64,000 nucleotides of DNA from Gordionus sp. m RMFG-2023 (Eukaryota; Nematomorpha; Gordioida; Chordodea; Parachordodidae): contig NC_088776.1 in assembly GCF_954871325.1 (NCBI RefSeq), forward strand, positions 10,726,052 to 10,790,051, written 5' to 3'. This document shows, piece after piece, positions 24,351-37,500 of this stretch; within the stretch, counting starts at the first letter, position 1, and each line of letters opens with the position of its first letter. The translations under genes and the position numbers were made by a program. Under the pieces are notes generated by a model, which saw nothing but the letters and a program-made list of their open reading frames with translations, made no database searches and was not told the origin of the DNA.

Positions 24351-25963
24351 CTTAGATATAAGGTTTTGAGTGTTAAAGTAATTTCTCAAAGAATAATTTA
24401 TTTTAAATTTTCTAAATCAAATATTTAAATTTTATTGTGGTAATAAATGTGAGCATTCGATAGCCATATATAATTTTTACTTAAATCCATGAACTAATAC
24501 GTTTCAAAGGTCTCGAAATTTATTAATATCCTATAACAATTTATATTTTTCGACCGGCATCTTTTTCAATAATATATTTTGAAAGATTATGATAATTTCT
24601 AATAAATTTTTTGTGAAAGAGTATATATTCTTTTAAACGATTAACAAATAATAAAAGGTTAATATAATTATACGCGTCGTCGTTTTTAATGTTACAAGGA
24701 CTATTTGTCGCATTAATAAAAATAACCATTTTGGCATAATAATGTTATAATTTGTAATTTATGAAATGTTTTAAAAATACATGCATAAACATCCTTGTCT
24801 ATTTCTTTTAAACATCAAATATCTTTAATATTTATTGTATTTGTATACAATAATGAATAAAATACATCTAATAATGTAAAGTTACGCGTAGAAATAATTC
24901 ATTTGAAAAAAAAAACAATGCCAAATATGGGAGATTGGGGTACATAGAATCGGATTTTGAAAAGCTGTTATAAAATTTGTAAATATTAGGCAAAAAATAT
25001 CGAGTAATATATCTAACCATAGCTAAATAACTTGTTTATTTGATATAAAGATTTAATGAGTTAGAAGTTTTAAGTTAACATTATTTAAAAAACAGACCAC
25101 ATTGAACTTAGTAGCAGAGTATGTAAGAGCACTACACGGGGCATGTAGGATCACCTTTAAAAATGACTATTTTTAGGAATAAAAAATATTAATAAAAGGT
25201 ATTTTATTAAATAAGTAAGAAACATACACATATGATTTTATACAGAGGCGGACTGGCCATAAGATCAAGTAGGCATTTCGCCCACTATGCCTCAAGAAAA
25301 TGTTAATTTTTGTGGCCGATCAGAAAAAAAAGGATAAAAAGAGGACGATTAAAAAAAATATATAAAATAATTATTTTCTCTCTATTCATATTCATACATT
25401 TATTAAAAGTTATTTTTAGTTATATTTCCTTCTTTTTTAGTTTTTAGAGCATCATAAAAAATACACCTCTTGAAGATTATCTTGCTATTTTATGCGTTTT
25501 TTTATTCTTTTTTTCAAAATGGGTATAATTTGTATTTAAATGAAATCCAAGTTTTGATTAATTTACATTTTTTACATTATTTTATAATTCATTATAGATA
25601 TATAATTCAAGTTTTAAAATAGTAATAAATGAAAAGAATCGACAGATTTGCAATAATATCCATGTAATAAAACAAATATTAGAGATAATAAAGTTTTAAT
25701 GTAAACAAAACTTATTCTACAAAGGATCAGACCACAATAAAACACTTATCAATTTTTTAAATGAGAATTTAAATTTTGGCAATTTCCTTGAGATGATGTG
25801 AATTATATCGAAAAACGATTAAAAAAAACTTAGAACTCAGAGATAGCTATATTAGCAGCAAACGTAGAAAAAGAAAGCCAAAGCTTTCTAATAAATTAAA
25901 ATTTAAGTGAAGAGGTTTCCTAATAACTTTGTTGTCAAAGACAACTTTTAATAAAGTTAATAA
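24351..25963. other. Intergenic sequence upstream of paralogue A
   Basis: This stretch should hold the promoter of paralogue A, but no element can be singled out. The text at about 25243-25300 (CAGAGGCGGACTGGCCATAA) resembles the terminus of a DNA transposon; no matching opposite end was found. The minus-strand frame at 24541-24729 has no recognisable motif. Confidence 0.4.
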
Positions 25964-26216
25964 GCCGTGTCCTGGTTTATTAGTAAACATAAGGCTCTTT
26001 AGCTAGCTATTTAACTTCGACTAAACAGCCTAAAAAGTAATTTTGATTTTCAAACGAGAAAAACAAAACAACAAAAAAAATGGAAAAAAAATATACTAAA
26101 AATAACAATGCCACTAAAAACCTAAAACAAACCAAAATATGTTGTTCTAGTTCAAATGCTGCTTATCCTTCGGCTCAGCATTAAATATCAAAAATAAGTT
26201 GAATCAGGAGACAGCC
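25964..26216 (-). mobile_element. MITE family 2 (GGCTGTGTC termini), copy 2
   Basis: It begins GCCGTGTCCTGGTTTATT and ends TTGAATCAGGAGACAGCC, imperfect inverted termini. It is the reverse complement of 9061-9349 along its length. It is flanked by TTAATAA on the left and TTAATG on the right, which may be a short target duplication. Confidence 0.75.
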
Positions 26217-26699
26217 TTAATGCTGTTCTAGGTAAAAATAGGAATTTAACATATAAAAAAGAAGAATCGCAAAGTTTAATTTGAAAATATTTAGTAAACA
26301 AGATATTAAATTAAGAATGGATGCTCTATCCTTTAAAATAATTTACCTTGCCAAAGTAAACTGCAGAGGCAAATAATAAGTGGAACAAGGTGGTGTACAC
26401 GTGAAAATGCCCTTAAATGGTTATTTAGTGCGCTACATTTATGCAGATAATTGAGAATTTTCAAATTAAAAATTTAAGTATTTTATCAGCCTGGAGAACA
26501 ATCAAATGCCAAATCTTCTGCGTCTTTTATAATATTCACAACCATTTAAATTAAGCTATAAAAAATGGCAAAATTTAATGAAAGATTTCTGATTTATGGC
26601 TACTAGATTGTATTTAAGGACAAGCTGAAATCTCAAAGGCAGAATAAGTCGAAAAAAGGGGATTCACAGGTATGAACAAAGATGAACTCTCATAGATCA

Positions 26700-27800
26700 G
26701 TTTGACCTATATACTGAATAAGTATTTTGATTATATTTGATCAAATAATAAATAGGTTGACCAAATGGTTTCCGCTAAATAAAGAGCTCATAATGAATGT
26801 GCAATATTTGTATCCATAGAATTTTGATAAAATAAACATCATAAGTATTTCTGAAAAGTCTTTGAAGAGATTTTCACATTTGAAATATGTTTTTAGTGAG
26901 AAATTACATCATGAATTGACTTCAGTTGCCTGTAATTAACAAATATTTAATAATCGGGTTGAATGAAAATATTGACGATATTACTTGTGGTAGTGAGGAG
27001 TCTAATAAACAAAAATAAAATAACAAGCTAAAATTAACCCCAATTAGTGCAATAACAAGTGTTTGTTCAAAGATTAAAATTCAATTGGAGGCTTAAATGA
27101 AAAGGGAGATATAATTTGGTATAAACATATAATAATATATGGTATCGAAGTCTGATCATTTGTGGGGCACAGACGTATTCTTAAAGTAGTTGATAGTAAA
27201 CCTTGCAGAACGATGACAAATTAAATAGATATTTATATCTGACTAGTAAAAATAGAATATACTCGTTAGCGGCTTTGAAATTGGAAGTCAAATGATTTAA
27301 TCTACAAAAGTTAAAAGAAAATATTATGGCTACAAAATGAAAATGCTAGGATATATGCTGGAAAAACCAATAAATTGGCATATGAGAAATGATGGGAGAT
27401 ATATCGCCTTATGTAAAACTAAGTTGAAAGAAAGTTTCTAAGTAGGTTTCGCAAAGAAGAGGATGATACGAAACTAAAAATTAAAAACATTAAAGAGGAC
27501 CCCCCAAATAAAAAAAAATGAAAGAAAGAGATTGTCCAAGATTTGCGCAACTTAAAGAAATACTTAGCAATCAAACCCATAAAATAGAGGAAGGCAAATA
27601 TAGAAATATAACGATTTATAGGAATACCATTAGATATGATTATTATAATAAAAAGTGAAACAACATGTCATCGAGATTAAGATAATCAAGCAAATACTAT
27701 TATGCTATGATAGAGATTTATAACAAGCAACAATGATGTGAACGAACGAACTCTACGATTACCATGAGGAACATTAAAAAAAGTAAGAAAATAAAGAGTG
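26700..27800 (+). mobile_element. Decayed LINE relic, family L2, copy 1
   Basis: Reading through many stops and frame changes, pieces match the region after the reverse transcriptase of Jockey/RTE-like LINEs: KRFSHLKYVFSE (usual FKYLG), IIIYGIEV (usual YGxExW), then KMLGYMLEKP (usual LGHVLR). The nucleotide block from about 26970 to 27250 recurs at 48500-48730 and partly at 45890-45970. It is long inactive. The upstream limit is uncertain. Confidence 0.65.
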
Positions 27801-28540
27801 AGGAGAATATTATAATATTGGATTTATATAATAATATAAAATATTGTTAATTTATATTAGGTTATTGAACAGTATATTTATAAATTACACTTTACTTCAA
27901 TTGATACAAGCATTTATCTTTACCTTTTTTTTTATTATTCAAATTGAATTAATCGTATTAATTGAATTAACTTTCGGTGTATGATTTTTATATTAACCTT
28001 TTTTTTAACTCATAATTATTTAATATAAATACCACGATATCCTTTTATATTTTCAATAATTTTGTGATAATATTTATCTTATACTTTTTAAAATTTAAAT
28101 AAAATCCATTTAAATATCAACTTCCATGCTTACCTTTTCAGGGCGTATCGAAGAAGGCCTACTTAATAATACTCCCGCCTTCTTATAAAAAAAATCTTGT
28201 CTATTCCTATGATTGCAAAAATAAATCTGATTCAATAATAAAACTAAATGACTGACATTTTCTTCTTATATTTAGTTAAAATATCTGTCCATCATATGGT
28301 TTTTTAAAAGATTTACCATCATGAAAGTAAAATAATATCAAAAGTTTATGTTTATATTAATATACATATAATTATACATTTAATCTTAGTTTTTTAAATT
28401 ATATTGCATCTAATGGATCACACAGTGAATTAGTTTATCTTTTTCATTTATATTTAATTTTTGTCAAAGCCTTAAAATAAAGTGTAATTTATGCTATTTT
28501 ATGCAAAACTGAAATAAATCTCAACTTTAATTTATATTTT
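27800..28540. other. AT-rich sequence upstream of CUL5
   Basis: No coding signal seen. It should contain the CUL5 promoter, and a non-coding or very short 5' exon if the first coding exon begins at 28583 rather than 28541. No specific element can be identified. Confidence 0.4.
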
Positions 28541-31500
28541 ATGATCTTATTTACAATAAATCTTTTTGTAATAATTGCACAGAAACAATCTAACATTTCA
28601 TATGAAAAGCAATGGCCCCAAATTGAAGTATCAATATTAAAATTCTTGAAGCAAGAGAAAATTACTCAGAATGAATGGCAAGATTTATTTTGGTGACTTT
28701 TATTTTTTTATACATAATTTATTACACAAGTGACTTTTTAACATTACATTATAATCCTTAAACTTAAAAATAAAATCATAATATATTTTAAAAAATTGAC
28801 CTATGCACACTTTTAGTCAGTGCCTAAATTTAGTTTTGTTAAACGGCTTGTTTTGAGCCAATTTTTAAAAATGGCTAAACAAGCCTGAAGATCTTGTTCA
28901 TGGAAGGAACAAAGGTCAATACATATATTATCGAAATTTTGAGACTTAGGCAATATTTTTCTGGCTAAAATATTGAGTTAGCCGTTTTTAAAAATCGGCT
29001 CAAAATGAGCCGTTTAACAACACTATTAGATACCAGCACTATGGAAGATTAAACTATTTCATATTCAATATATTTATACAATTAATTTCAAACTTCAAAA
29101 AAAGGATTGTTCATTCAATTTGTTTATGGGAGGAGTGTGGAGCTTTTAAGTTATTGAATGCTCTTCTTACCACCATAAGAAATTACCTCACTGTTTCACA
29201 TCTCACTCTTGATGAAGGAATTTACAATGACAATGAGCTTACAAGACGTTTTCTGGCATTATGGAATTGTTATTTCCAACAATGCTCTTACCTACCTAAA
29301 CCATTTGCTCAAATGGAGACCGTCATCAAAACTCAAGTTGAGGGAATTAGAACCAGAGAACTAAAAAATGTGTTCATCAAGGACCTCAGCGATAGCATAA
29401 ATTTTGCAAGCAATGGTAAACTCAATAGTACTGATGACATAAGCATCTTTAATTATCTGTCTAGTTTTGGTGGTCGAGGGACTATTCGATGTGCAGAAGA
29501 AAAATTAATTAGAAAGGTATTGAATTATTGTTTTTGGTTATCATACATGGTAGGGGTCTGCATTGGACAGGTTAGTAACCTGAGTTATCACCCCTCCATT
29601 GTTTTAAAATGAATCAACTTGCTTGTCAATCCATCTATGGTTTTTAAAACACACACCACCCATTTATCTATAAATTTTGTTGTAAAATGCCTGCCCACCC
29701 AATTTAAAAATTATTTGATGACTGGTTAGTTTGACTCTGTTTTATTTTAACATATTTTAATTGAACTTATTAAATATTCTATATTATGAAATAAATATAT
29801 TTTTTTGAATAAGTATATTTTAAATTCCCCAGCCTGCTCACTGTTTTAAAAAAGGTTTAATTTTCTACCCCCCCTCCCCCTTTAAAAGGCGCTAAAAACC
29901 AGCCCACATCAGACATCTAATATTTTAGCCCAGAATAGGGGATTAAAACCTTGTAAAATAATTATCCATATATAACGATATTATTTCAGATGACCCAGAA
30001 ATATATTATAGCTTGCATAATTTTTCGGTGCCATTTTTTTAGTAACTGCACATGACCTATTTTTTCAGGTCCAACCCAATCCGAAAAAAATATATATAAT
30101 TTCTTGACCAATTCGATCTGGGAATTATTTTTTTTCCAAGATGCGATCCGAAATTTTAATCTAGAAACAGGTACAAGCCCCCCTGACTGTTGAAAAAGTA
30201 TCAAATACGAAATTGGTAAAATATAAAAGCCTTTTAAAAGATAAACAATTTTATAGTTTTATCTTGAAAATTTTACTTTCATGAAAAGATAAGGAAAAAC
30301 AAAATAATTTTAAATTAGAGGTTCCGATCCGAAAGAAATTTTATATCAAGGTCAAATTCCAACCGAGTCCTAGAAAACGCCGAGTCTGACAGACTTAAGT
30401 TCGGACTCGGATAATGTCGTATTAAAAATATTTTCTTTGGTTTTTTTTTTCAAATTAAGTAAATCCTTAAATACCTATCAACATAGGTAGAATGCAAAGA
30501 TATTTGCAATTAATTGGCGCATTTGTTTCTTCTACCCTCCCCCCCCCCCCTTAATTTATAACAAAAGAAATATATATATACACTTTTTTTTGCAAGCTCA
30601 TGATCAGCCTATGGAATCATTACGTTTTTAATGTCTTATCGCGTAAGATCGTCGGACAATGCATGCAATACCTAGAATTCGAAAGGAGAGGGATTGTCTC
30701 ATCCTATTCGAGCCAAATTATAGGACTGAAAGATTACCTTAGTTTATACTATATTTAGATAGAAAAAAATTTTTTTTATGTAACTTTTTAAAATTTAATT
30801 TTGAACGGCCTAGAAAGAAAGGATCATCGTAAACATTATTTTTGTTCTTATAATAAAAAAAAAATTTTACATAAATTATTATAAGTCTATCCCAAAGAAT
30901 AGATAAGAATAGCGAAATATTTTTTTTTTAAAAAATATTAGTAATACTCGGGCAGAGGTCAAAATTTTTAGACCGACCTATTTGAAAGAAAAAATTAAAC
31001 CCCAATCTGAGATTTTTATTTTTTGAAACTGTTAGACACTCGGATTTTTATTTCATTTTTACGGCCCGACATGAAAATTTTTGAAATCTTTCCGCATTCT
31101 TTTTTGGTCCGTTCCAGGTTGGGCCTCCAGGTCTCTGATAATACTATACACCAAACCCGGTCCTGTCCGAATCAAACTTAGCTCATATTTGTTGGACCCG
31201 GAGAGACATTCTCTCGAACTCGGTCGGGTAGGACCTCGTTTTTTAATTTATAATCCGGACTCGAACATTGACAAAATTTTAAAAATGTTTATAAATAAAG
31301 TATTCTTTTCAAATAATAACATCCAAATTTATTTTTTTTATTTTCCTTCGGGCCTTAGAATTTTTCCGCTTTCGTTCAAATATTACACTTTTTTTAACGT
31401 TCCAATCAATAAATAAAAAATTCGGATACTCTTAAAGTATCGGATTGGCCGGAGATAAAAACGGATCGAACCTGAAAAATAGGTTCGAGTCGAGGCTATA

Positions 31501-34500
31501 CTATTACACTATTTAATTGGTGCGTTTTAATATTCGAAACCATAGCGAACCTTGGTATTTTTTTTTTTTAAAAACTTGAACTGAAAGTAGTCTAGCCGTA
31601 ATCTTTTTATTACTTATTTTAGATAATCTTTCGGGGAAAGTTATATTTTTCTAATATTTCATTAATTTTTTTTATGACGATATTTGACTATTATTATTTA
31701 ATTTTTTTAAAAAAAATTTTCCTATCAATTACAGTACAGGCGTGCGACGAAAAGGACAATCTAACAATGTACAGAAAATATTACGAAAAGGAATACCTCA
31801 AATCTGTACGCCTATATTATTCGCCGTTTTGTATGGACTACATAGAAAGCAACGGTATAATACATCTTTGTTTTCATTTTCATTTCGATTTTTTATTCAT
31901 TTGTTCTGCTTTACACATCGGCTTATAATGGTAGATTTTTTTTAAAATTCCCTTCTAGATCTTAATAAATAACGTTTTGATATCTCGAATCCCCCATTGT
32001 AATTCTTATTAGACAAATTAATCAAATTGCGCAAAAAAAATGATATTTAATTTTAAAAAGTGTATACCTAATATTTTTGTCAATTTTTTTTTAAAAAAAT
32101 CTCTTTTAAAGGTATTATAAGTTACCTCAATTTTGCCGGAGAAAAAATCCAAGAAGAATACGGTAGAGCATGCAAGTATTTGGAAATTTCAAAAGAGGAA
32201 TCTAATTCATTATCTCTGGTAAAGTAAAATAGAAGCCATCTTGTGTAAAAAATAAATACAAATTTTGGTTTTTTTATACCCAGATTACGGAGGCTTGTGT
32301 GGAAGTGTTTGTAGACAATTTCAAGGAAGTAATCGTTGAAAATGTTAACAAACTCATCGCGGAAAATGATATTAAAAGTTATAGCCACTTATTTTTATCG
32401 CTAGAAAGAAATAGAACCATTTAAATCATTATTCATTAGCTCTTTATATTTTTGATTATTTTTCCTAATCTAATTCCAAACTCATTTGTTTTGCTCTTTT
32501 TTTCAAGACCTCAATACTACTTACAAACTAATCGTCAAAAGCAAAAGGAATATCATAAGCGATATTCTTCCAATCTTAGAATCTCATATTTACAAAGACG
32601 GCGTGGATGATATGGTATCATGTGCTTCTACCATTTTATCTGTAAATTTATTTGATCCACACATTTTTATAATATTTATGTTTACATGTCTCGGGGAAAC
32701 ACTTATAATTTAAACTTATTTTTTTTTGATATTTGATATACTCTCAACTTATATTAGTTAAGTTACCATTTGAAAACATTCTTAAATAACTAGTTACATT
32801 TTAAAAAAGAATTATGTTAATACTTTTGTATATTTTTTTATTTAATTAAGTATATAATCTTATTATACAAAATTATTAATCTTTAGAAATTTTTTTATTT
32901 TCACCGAAAAAATATATAGTATAAATAACACAATTATTCTTCCAACAAATCTGGGCTTACCAAATTTTATTTTGTTTTGTTAATAATTATTTTCAAAGCT
33001 TGCGAACTAATAAACTTTTTTGAACAGTAATTGTAAACCTGGGAAATCATAAAAAAATAGTTTGCCAAAATCGTATTCTAGCTTGTATAGAGTACCTCTT
33101 TTTTTTCAAGAACTTTTGAACTACCTCTAATTTATATTAAATTCTTCCATATACATTAAAAAATAAACAACCTTCACAGGTTAAATATACTCTATACATG
33201 CTGGAAATACGACTTAGATAAAATTGAAAACTCGTTACTATAGGTGATTTAAATTTTTAAAATCTGCTAACTAAATCTCTGAAGCATAGTCTTGAATTAC
33301 CTAAACTCCAAAAACATATATATATATAGATATTAACAGTGGCATAGCTAGGAATTTTCTTTAGAGGGGGTCCATACATATAAAAGCCATCTTCGCCCCC
33401 CCCAGACCCCCTTTTAACGGGCCTACGGCCCTTTTGCCCGCCTTCGGTCGGGTTTATCTTAAAAATCATATTTGTTTTTCTTATAATATAAATGTCCTAG
33501 AATTATAGATCATTTTAATTAGTGTTGTTAAACGGCTCGATTCGAGCCGATTTTTATAAACAACTAACTCAATATTTTAGCCAAAAAAATATTGCTCGAG
33601 CCCAGAGATTTTACGAATAATGTCTAAACTTTTGTATCATCCATGAGCAAAATTTTCAGGCTTGCATAATTTTCTGGTTAATATATTGAGTTAGCTATAT
33701 CGGCTCAAATTGAGGCATTAACAACACTTAGTGTTGTTAAACGGCTCGTTTTGAGCCGATTTTTAAAAACGGCAAACTCAATATTTTATCCAGAAAAATA
33801 TTACGCAAGCCTGAAGATTTTGTTCATAGAAGGAATAAAGGTCTAGACATATATTTTCGAAATCTCGAGGCTTGGGCAATATTTTTCTGGCTAAAATATT
33901 GAGTTAGTCGTTTTTAAAAATCGGCTCAAAACGAGTTGTTTAACAACACTACAACACTAATTTTAATTAAAATAACACATTTCGACATAACTTTTATAGA
34001 TATACGTTTCAATTTATTATACTTTTATAGAAATGAATTTACAAATAAAAAGCCATTATTTAAGATATTATATTGCTTTAATTATAAATATTATATTGCT
34101 TTATTATAAATTATATACTTTATAACTATTAGTATTACATATATAAATTGCTGATTATAAATGATATAAATTGCTTTAATTACAAATGATATATTTTATT
34201 AGTAAAACCCTTTATAAATAACAAAATATAATTTTATGTAAACTAACAAATTTATAATAATAATTTGAAAAAAATATTTTGATTGCTTTTGATTAAAAAA
34301 AACTATAAATAATATGTTAAAAAACTATATTTTATATATTTAACTTAATTCTTAGTGGCCCTTTAGCCATTTCCTCTATGACCTCATTTGGGGTAGGATT
34401 AAGATCTCTCTATATATATATACAGAAGAGCCAATTAATTGGTGATCGCCTGGCCAGAGGTTGCCCTTAAATAACTTCTAAGTCGAGTCAATGTGGAAAA

Positions 34501-37500
34501 TGACCTCTCATTGGTGCAAGTATGGGAAGTGTTGCTAATATTATTAAAAGTGTTTTGATATTTGTTCTTAAGTTTAAAGTTTCCTTAAATAATTGTAATG
34601 CCTCAACAGTGCTGGGACGCTCTGTAGAGATGATGGTGCTTAGATCAGAATATCAAGCTTGAGTATCTGATTTTAGCTGTTCGTATCCTCCGATAATGTC
34701 GGGTTAATAAAAAATTCTAATTTTTTTAATGTTAAGCATTATATTATTGTTAAAATAGCCTAGGTTTCTCAATATTAATTTTAAGTTTCTCACCCAAACT
34801 TAAACATCTATCATATATTGGTAAAAAAAATGTTGCTGGTATTTACCTCAGCATCTTCAAATATTTTAAGAAGCCTCTTGGCTTCATTCATTGCCTCCAC
34901 AATGTTGATATTTTCCCTTTGAAGATATCGACTTAAATTTACAGTTTTTTAAAAAATATAATTCATACAAAAAATTGATATAATTAAGGGGGTTTGGTAA
35001 ATTGATAAACACAATTCTTGTGCAATATTAGATGTATCTTTATCATTTCATCTACTTATCATTTTCATTTCAACTATGCCTTCCAATGCTTTAAGAAAGA
35101 CAGTAATTGAATCTTGTCTTTGAAGAAATCTTGTAGCGAATATTTTTTTAATTTTTTAACTGGATCCATCTATATTTTTAAAAACATCATACAACACCTT
35201 TGATCGCTTCCCAAAAGAAGGAAAGATAAAGATACATCTAATATTGCACAAGAATTGTGTTTATCAATTTACCAAACCCCCTTAATTATATCTATTTTTT
35301 GTATGAATTATATTTTTTTAAAACTGTAAATTTAAGTCGATATCTTCAAAGGGAAAATATCAGCATTGTGGAGAGAATGAAGCCAAGAGGCGATGCTGAG
35401 GTAAATGCCAATAATATTTTTTTTACCAATATATGATAGATGTTTAAGTTTGTGTGAGAAACTTAAAATTACTATTGAGAAACCTAGGCTAATCACAGAT
35501 GACATGTTAGCCTTGGAATCAACTTTTGATTATTATAAAAAAGTTATTTTATTACCGTTATTAAAAACAATTATTACTCACTTTAAATTAAAATTTGCTG
35601 GGCAGAGCAAAACATTAAAATATTTAATTTTCTTTTGCCATTATTCTCAGAACAATTAATTATTAATAATAATGAATCCGACATTATCGAAGGATACGAA
35701 CAGCTAAAATCAGATACTGAAGTTTGGTATTCTGATCTAACCACCATCATCCCTACAGAGCGTCCCAGCAACCCTGTTGAGGCATTACAATTATTTAAAG
35801 AAACTTTAAACTTAAGAACAAATATCTAAACACTTTTTTCCCATAACTACTTGCATTAATGAGCGGTAATTATAGGAAATGACTATCTTTACTTTTTGCT
35901 CATAAAATTTAATTTCTTTAATAATTTCTTTTATAAAAATGCAACAAAATATAAACCAAATATATATTATTAGAAATATAAACATCAGAAAGTAATGCAC
36001 TATTTTATTTCATATTATTATTTTCGAACCATATCTTCGATAATATACAATAAATATATTTTTTAAATGCATCAATAATATATTATTATAATTTAGTAGA
36101 TTATTATCAATGACTTTAATATAATAATAGACAGAATAATTTATATATATTTAAAAGTAATATAATTCTTCCACAAATATCAGAACCATAAAAATGTTTA
36201 AATTCATAATCATATTCAAAAACTTTTTGTTTAAAATATTATCTTGTTGGAGTATTTATTTGAATTAAAATAATTTTTGAACGATGATCCAAATTTTTTT
36301 GCTTCTGGGGAACCATATTCGATAATATATAATAAATATATTATTTAAATGCGTCAATAATATGTTATTATAATTTAGTAGATTATTCTCAATGACTTTA
36401 TAATAATGCTATCCAGAATAATTATAATAATATAATATCCTTCCACAAACATCAAAACCAGAAAAATATAAATATTCGTGGTATTTATTTGATATAAAGT
36501 CACTTTTGAGTCTTTTGAACGTATAATCTAAAAAATTGCTCTCCATAGCTACGCCACTGCATATTTAACTTATTTAAATAAGTAATTCGTTACTTTTGTT
36601 GTTCTTGTTACAGTTACTAGATATATTTTTCTAAAGTAACTTGTTACATCTACTTTTTGCAAAATTTAACTATATACTTTGACAACGCTAATTAAAAATT
36701 CTATAAAAAGGGGATGAAGAGGGCCTCCATGATAAGTTATTCACCTTATGATGATCAAAATTCACTAAAATTATGTTTGTTTATATTTTTTTAGGATCCA
36801 GAAAAGTATGTCGAAAAGTTGTTGAGTCTATTCAACAAATACACGAATCTGATCGAAACCGCATTCCAAAATGATCCCAAATTTTTGATATGCAGAGATA
36901 AAGTTATACATTTTTTTTATTTATATTTTTTGAAAATTTTCTAAGCAAAAATATTATTTTTGATTAGTAATTTTATCATTTCCAAAGGATAACTTTCCTT
37001 TTAATCCAGCTTTGAAAATATGGAAATTCTTTAAATCGCTGAAGTAGATTTACCTACTATTTTAAGTTAAACACAAAATAATTTTTGAGCCTTTAATTAA
37101 AAATTTTTATAAAAAAAATAAATTCTTTCTACTCCTTCTTTATTATAAAATATTATTTATGCAAGTATTTTTAAATGTTTAGAGCCATTACCAAATCGTA
37201 ACCAGTGGGCTAACCAAATTAGATGTGACCTCATTCAACACTTGTCTATAAAATAAAATGTAATATCGCCATTTAGCTTCGAATGCTTAAAATTTCAATA
37301 CCTTGGTTATTTTAAAGTAAATTCTCTATTTAGCAAAAAAAAATTAATATCTCGTTACCAAATCGTCATTTTTCATTGGACATTATGTAAAAGGCCACTT
37401 TAGTTTTTGTTTTTTAAAATGTAAATCAGGGTCATTACCTCAGAGCTAAAAACTAATTATGTCAATTTTGGGAACTTGTAAATCCCATGTCCATTTTTAT

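Larger units (their letters stand above)
33337..36559. mobile_element. hAT-type DNA transposon, about 3.2 kb, in CUL5 intron 6, rearranged and inactive
   Basis: The left end CAGTGGCATAGCTAGG (33337) and right end CCATAGCTACGCCACTG (to 36559) are inverted repeats typical of hAT elements. The flanking 8-mers GATATTAA and CATATTTA agree at 6 of 8 positions, as expected of an old target duplication. Inside are two nested MITEs (33522-33949), a transposase fossil on the minus strand, an inverted copy of part of that fossil, and a tandem duplication near the right end. Intron 6 boundaries (32642-36794) enclose the whole element. Confidence 0.85.

Noticed and set aside
29416-29516. Earlier donor (AATG/GTAAAC at 29415) for CUL5 exon 2
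   Set aside because: It would join in phase with an acceptor at 31734, but would shorten the protein by about 32 residues relative to vertebrate CUL5; the donor at 29516 keeps the expected length. It remains a possible alternative splice.
31081-31416. 111-codon plus-strand frame
   Set aside because: Covers a GGCCC repeat and low-complexity T-rich sequence within CUL5 intron 2; no domain seen.
32122-32388. 88-codon minus-strand frame
   Set aside because: It is the antisense shadow of CUL5 exons 4 and 5.
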